Made by a program: the position numbers and the translations under genes. Below, piece by piece: positions 59,283 to 64,000 of a DNA stretch of 64,000 nt. Every line of letters begins with the position of its first letter. The stretch's first letter is position 1. This stretch comes from Agrocybe praecox. Taxonomy: Eukaryota > Basidiomycota > Agaricomycetes > Agaricales > Agrocybaceae. The stretch is taken from positions 3,100,001-3,164,000 of the forward strand of contig OZ024851.1 in the NCBI GenBank assembly GCA_964017145.1. The letters are read 5' to 3'. The notes under the pieces are model-generated. The model saw nothing but the letters and a program-made list of their open reading frames with translations, was not told the DNA's origin and searched no databases.

Positions 59283-61972
59283 CTAAGCGCTGCGCGGCGT
59301 CACTTCCTCCCTGTTGTCTCCGGACTCCATTCGTTCCAAGTACTGCGCTATTTTTTGGCGTGCTCGTCGGCTGAGCGCCGGGAATATCATAGACATGGGT
59401 GCAAATGATTTGGTGTTGCAAAGCTGGATGAGAGGAGCATTTCGGGCTGCCAATGGTAAATAAATGCACAGATTCTCCAGAAAAGTTAAGTAAGTCGACC
59501 AATGACTAGTATCCCCCGTATCGAACGACGGTTTTCGAAGAACCCAATCAAAGCATTCAAAAGAATAGATTTTATAGGGGCTCAGAGAGGACTGCTTGGC
59601 GGTGAGGTCCCCATATGTGATCCCCCCAAGCTTCCAACTGTCACCAAGCACCGGTTTTCCCCCAAAAAAATGGCTTCCGGGACGCATATGCCATCTCCAT
59701 GGATGTGTCCTCCTTTTCCTTAGGGCTACGGAATGGAGTCGAAGATGCCTATTTGCCTCTTGCTTAGTCCGACGTGGTTCGTCCTGTAGATTCTCCAGAC
59801 AATAGAGGGCCGCTTTGGCAAGTATGCTTGATTTCTCTGCATTGGTGAGGAGACTATGAAAGGTTTGAGTTATCGCGTCTGCAGACCGTCCAATGCTCAG
59901 TCGCTCGAGCACGCGAGAAAAAGAGTTGTTCGCCTCATCCAGGGGACAGTGTCGAGGGGTGTTGGCAATGTAGCCTCGAGCAAATATATAATTGGTTTCC
60001 GAATTGTCAGAATATTGCGTAAGCAGCTCTGATATTATACACTGGCAGGCAGTTTTGATGCGTTCGTGTAGGATATGCTTGACTTCTGGGTGTCTAGTCT
60101 GTTCGGACTTGGGGGTTAGTTTGCGTATATGTTTTTAGCTGGGAGAAATGAAGTCGTACAGATTTCGATAGCCGTCTGAGTAAGAATGGAAGAAATGTCT
60201 CATGTGTGAAGGACTTGCCGAAGGACCTGCCAAACTCAGGCGAAGAAAATTTTCCGAAGTATGAATCTATTGGAAATTGAGCAACAGCGTCAAGAAATAT
60301 TTTTTGATCTGAAATTTTCCAGTCCTGGTACAGTGCATCTTCCAGGATGTCCGCATAAATATTGCCCATAGTTAAGAATTGGCTCCCCTTATATTCTTCT
60401 TAAATCCATGAAGTGAGTGAGTACGAATTACAACATCATAGAATAGCCAATGTCATAATACTTCCTCACCTGAAAATACTTGAATTACCCGCAGAGCGTG
60501 CCGGGCTCTGGTGTCAGTGCGATTCCTGTAGAGTGGCCCAGATCTCTGAGAGTCGAATAGAAAATCTGAAAAGGATTTATGGTGAAGGTCCAGCCAATAA
60601 ATAGGGAATGGGCGATTTGATAGAACCATTTGAAGATCAACAATGGCCGAAAGATCAGTGAGAACCACTTGGACATCTCCAGCTTCCAGTTCCAAGTACC
60701 TTTCTATATCAGTTGACGGTACAGAGCCATGGAGAGCAGAGTAGGCCAGTATATCAATGGCGGCGTTCGGTTCATCTGCCATCATCATTATATGCATATA
60801 GAGCGCATCGAGCTCTGCAAATGGGAGGTCTTTGAACGGAGGACGGTACCCCAACGCAGACTCCAGCCTGTGATGTGGACGGTGACGACTGGATTCGACG
60901 TATCGCATCACTGTGGCAGCAAAAATGAATTGTCCGGATGCTTTGTCTACTATCTGATCCACCACCTTTTCGACTGGCCACAGTGCCGGAATGAGAGTCT
61001 TCAAGTTATGACTTGCGCGGATATGCGCAAATCTATCATGGAGGTATAATCTGATGTCGTCGTCGGGAAAGTATTCATTGCCTAAAAACATCCGGAAGAC
61101 TGCGGAGCGCATGCTTGGAGCATCGAACGAGTTGGAGATTTGGGTTTCTGGACGACTACAGACGAGTATGCGAATGATGATGCCTCTTGCGCGCGAAATA
61201 TTTATCGTATGAAGGAGAGACTCCAAAATATCTCGTTGGCTGTCCTTGTCGTTGCATTCATCGAGACCATCTATTACAATCAGGAAACGTGGTGCTTTCC
61301 GGGGCTCGTTGGCGTATACTGCATGGAGGGGATCAACGACTAGCGAGGACAGTTGAGTTCGCAAAGATCGGCTAAAAATCAGAGGATCATAATCAACAAA
61401 TGCAGAGACCGCGTTGCGTACAGCAAGGCTGACAGAACAAATCTGGTACGAGATGGTCGGCACCAGAGATTGTGAATGGTTTCGTGTCGGATCACCCGAG
61501 CTGAAGAAGAAGCTGGCGACGACGATCCTGAGCGCGGCGAGCGCTCCTTTCGACTCCTGAGAGTCGGCAGAACAGCGTTCACATACGGTTCTTCCAATCG
61601 CAGATTTCCCGGCGCCAGCTGGACCACTGAGCCACGCTATATCCTTTTCGCGTGTCTCTTCTTGTTTGCCATTCGCCCAGTCCAGCAGAGCTTGTATGAC
61701 TGCAACGCGGGTGCCTGGATGACACTTGGGAAGATCGGGGGTGTGTCCGGAATTGTGCAGCGCGTTGGGGGCCACGGCTTGCAAAAGCCTTGGTTCAAAT
61801 CCAGCTGAATTACAAGTATAATATATCAAGCTACTATCAGGAAGAAAAATAGGAATCTTTGCGACGTACACTTTACAGAACTTTGGGTATTATGAGAAAC
61901 AAAGGTTCCACCTGTGATAATCGCGTTCAATAACGAAGGGAACACCGAGCCCTGTAGGTTGGTTTGTTCCAT
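59283..61972 (-). CDS. NACHT STAND NTPase (NLR-like), copy B, 830 aa
   Basis: Exons 61972-61870, 61804-60470, 60398-60160 and 60098-59283; 831 codons. Same architecture as copy A. N-terminus NAIITGGTFVSHN (Asn of GGNF replaced by Thr), Walker A GPAGAGKSA, Walker B FLIVIDGLDEC, and CSRPE. Copy B lacks three residues near the N-terminus and five near the C-terminus, and has one extra residue in each of exons 2 and 3. Its third exon uses an AAG acceptor (ttaag) where copy A has tttcag, which may splice less efficiently. Differences cluster in the C-terminal half, as expected if that part recognises ligands (inference). Confidence 0.9.
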
Positions 61973-62325
61973 GTACTGTATAGCTGGTTAATTGGTACAA
62001 AAGAGTAGAGAAATTTCGAGCAGGGTAAAAGTAAAAAGAAGAAAAACAATGCAAGTCACGATTGATATACGGATAAACGTGCTATGCTGTGCAAGCACTG
62101 CCTCGCGCTCACAGGTTCCCACAGTTTTGATTTTATATAAGCCGCCAGGCATCGTGCACCACTTCTGGCTGAAGTGATCCCAGTAAAGGTAAATGAAGAC
62201 GTACCGAGAGTGCTTCAAAAAAATGACAACGTATATAAGTGTGAGCGTCATTCTTTGGCTTCAGAACACAAAACTACATGACTTGGTGTACTTAACCTGC
62301 AGAATAGCTTGAAGCCACTCTGGAG

Positions 62326-64000
62326 TGCAAATATGATAAGATGGGAAGCTAAAACCGCCTTAAACGAGGACGAAACTATTTCGGAGAAAGAGTCTGAAAG
62401 ATAGGTTTGAAACCACTGGTATCGAGTCTAAAGAGGGTGGCATGGGATTCCAATCCCACCCTTTGGCTCACCAATCCCACCCTTTAAGTATTTTCGGCAT
62501 CTCAGCGGCAAAGAGTTTTGTTTCTAAATGCCGCGTTCGGCAATCGATGTGAAATTTTGATGAAATTCGCACAGAACTTATAGGTCTCAAAGAATGAAAA
62601 CCAGCGCCGCACCGAGCCAAGTCAAACATGTTGAGAGAAGTGGATAAAAGTAATTTATTAGGAATAACAGATATATACATAGACTACAAAAGCATTGGGA
62701 TGAACTAAAATGAAGTAAGGAGCACAACGGAACAAAGAAAAATGGCAGTGCGCCGTTCGTGAGGACGATGACAAACCTGGACATGCCAGCGCGTGTTAAG
62801 CTCGTCCTAGTCCTTGTTCACTCTCTTCTACCTGCTCGCCATGCCTTGCCATATCGCCATAAATCAGTCCTTCATTGCCCTCCCATCCTGTCTCATAACA
62901 CGCGTGAATTGCATCGTGATTATAGGTGAAGGCGGCTTAATGCGTTGGCACTCTATTTGCAGGCTGGAGTTGCGTTCGAAGGTGGCATAAACGTTGGCTT
63001 CATCGTCGTACTGCAACCTGGGTGGAAAGACGGACGAGAATTGCAGCCAGCGAGGTGGTGGTGGTTGCTAAAAAAGCTGTGTGACGGGGGTCGAACACAG
63101 CATCACACGTTTAGACAGGCTTGGCTCAACGTGCCGGCTTAAGCTCCGACCCACGGCAACCAGGTCCAATCCCACCGATATGGCAATCTGGTCCTGAGGA
63201 ATCCCACAGAACTGTAAGGTACGCACCTTGCCTACGCCCGAAACCGACACCAACACGCCATCTCGACGCGCAGCCAACATTTCGGACCGAAGGCATTCCC
63301 CTTTTTAGTTTAACTTCCTTTCTGCCAGCGAAGGCACCCTTAAGGGTTCTCCGTCGCTTGTTTAATTTCTCTTGAAAAACTTCTTTTCGCCTAAATAAAC
63401 CTTTCCCATTTTGATTTGATTCTATATCTTGCCCCCTGAGTATCGTTACAAGTAGAAACACATATATATACGTAGTCCTACTTGTTTGTACTCCCCAGCA
63501 AAAATATAGTATTTGTCTCACCCTCGTTATTGACTCACGCAATGTACGCTATGCTCTGATCACTATCCAAGCCACTCACAGCTCGTATCAATCCTTCCCG
63601 TTCCTTACTGGCAATACCCACATCACCAAGAGGTTTGGAATTGGTTTGGAACGCCGAGGTGATTTCGTCTCACCTCACCTCTTCACCCGAACTCATAACG
63701 GTTCACATCGTTTCAGAACATCCCACCTTGTTAGTATATACTCAATGAAATGCGCATCAGGCTATAATTATAACGCTTAGCACTGCTGGCGCTGATGTCG
63801 GATTTCCTTGTTCATCTCGTCCTTTCGTCGCACGGCATCTGAGATGTCTTCCACGTCGTATTAAACGTCTCCAACGTTCGCACGTTTACATCCCAGTCGA
63901 TCCAAGGACTCTGCAACCAACACCTCCAGGATTAGAGGCCTGAAGTGATATCATCTCACATTCTTCACACGAACTTAAACGACTCGCCATCAGCACAGGA
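62326..64000. other. Region without identified genes
   Basis: Beyond the duplication nothing coding is supported. Near 62431-62490 a block ccaatcccaccctttggct is partly repeated in tandem. Frames at 62945-63375 and 63126-63542 overlap on opposite strands and lack family features. Confidence 0.4.

Larger units (their letters stand above)
54930..62325. repeat. Segmental duplication, right copy
   Basis: Right counterpart of 44220-49190 with the DUF6533 gene and transporter 3' part still present. The two NACHT genes are diverged but collinear, exon for exon. Confidence 0.85.

Noticed and set aside
62395..62485. tRNA-like stretch with gggattccaatccc
   Set aside because: The stem resembles a T-arm but the loop is six bases, and no anticodon or acceptor pairing fits.

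Overview
The window is nuclear DNA from a filamentous basidiomycete, most likely an Agaricomycete. Genes are split by many 50-65 nt GT-AG introns, several exons are under 20 nt, and the gene families are typical of mushroom-forming fungi: F-box/LRR proteins, 7-TM DUF6533 and DUF6534 proteins, NACHT NTPases, a GH5 endoglucanase, PLAC8 and small secreted Cys-rich proteins. I assembled exon models by hand, checking splice sites and reading frame; domain names come from recognised motifs, and no database search was run. || Layout. 0-27 kb is a fairly ordinary gene region: a tiny secreted peptide gene (93-398), an NFX1/FAP1-type zinc-finger regulator (1156-4534, minus), a 14-exon GH5 endoglucanase (5101-6950, minus), a large protein with a repeated C-x4-C-x12-C-x2-C/H motif and only phase-0 introns (7842-11555), a four-helix membrane protein (11943-13272) convergent with a small gene assembled from four exons (13361-13864, minus), an LRR protein (16717-18688), a PLAC8 protein (19140-19742, minus), an F-box protein (22457-24194, minus) divergent from a GNAT acetyltransferase (24432-25049), and a single-pass membrane protein (26030-26570, minus). 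|| 27-42 kb is a membrane-protein and repeat region: two tandem DUF6534-like 7-TM genes (27248-29052 and 30602-32624, minus) sharing a 15-nt microexon, a decayed 7-TM relic near 34 kb, a type II membrane protein with a Cys-rich ectodomain (35725-36847, minus), an 808-bp TA-flanked element with long terminal inverted repeats (37267-38074), a DUF6533 7-TM gene (39148-40868) and a short helical protein followed by a GGNF-motif relic (41000-42171, minus). || 43.8-62.3 kb is a duplicated, rearranged accessory block. Its core is two intact, diverged NACHT STAND NTPases (836 aa, 45950-48657; 830 aa, 59283-61972; both minus), each embedded in the same neighbourhood: a dispersed ~1 kb repeat, then a DUF6533 gene start, then a piece of a sugar transporter. 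In the left copy a deletion removed most of the DUF6533 gene and of the transporter; in the right copy the DUF6533 gene is complete and the transporter has lost its 5' part. Between the two copies lie a cystathionine gamma-lyase pseudogene with three in-frame stops that abuts another repeat copy, and two related small secreted protein genes, one with eight cysteines. || The most noteworthy items are the duplicated NACHT locus with its short Gly-rich N-terminal motif shared with a nearby relic, the repeated-zinc-motif protein, and the TA-flanked inverted-repeat element. 62.3-64 kb holds nothing I can identify.
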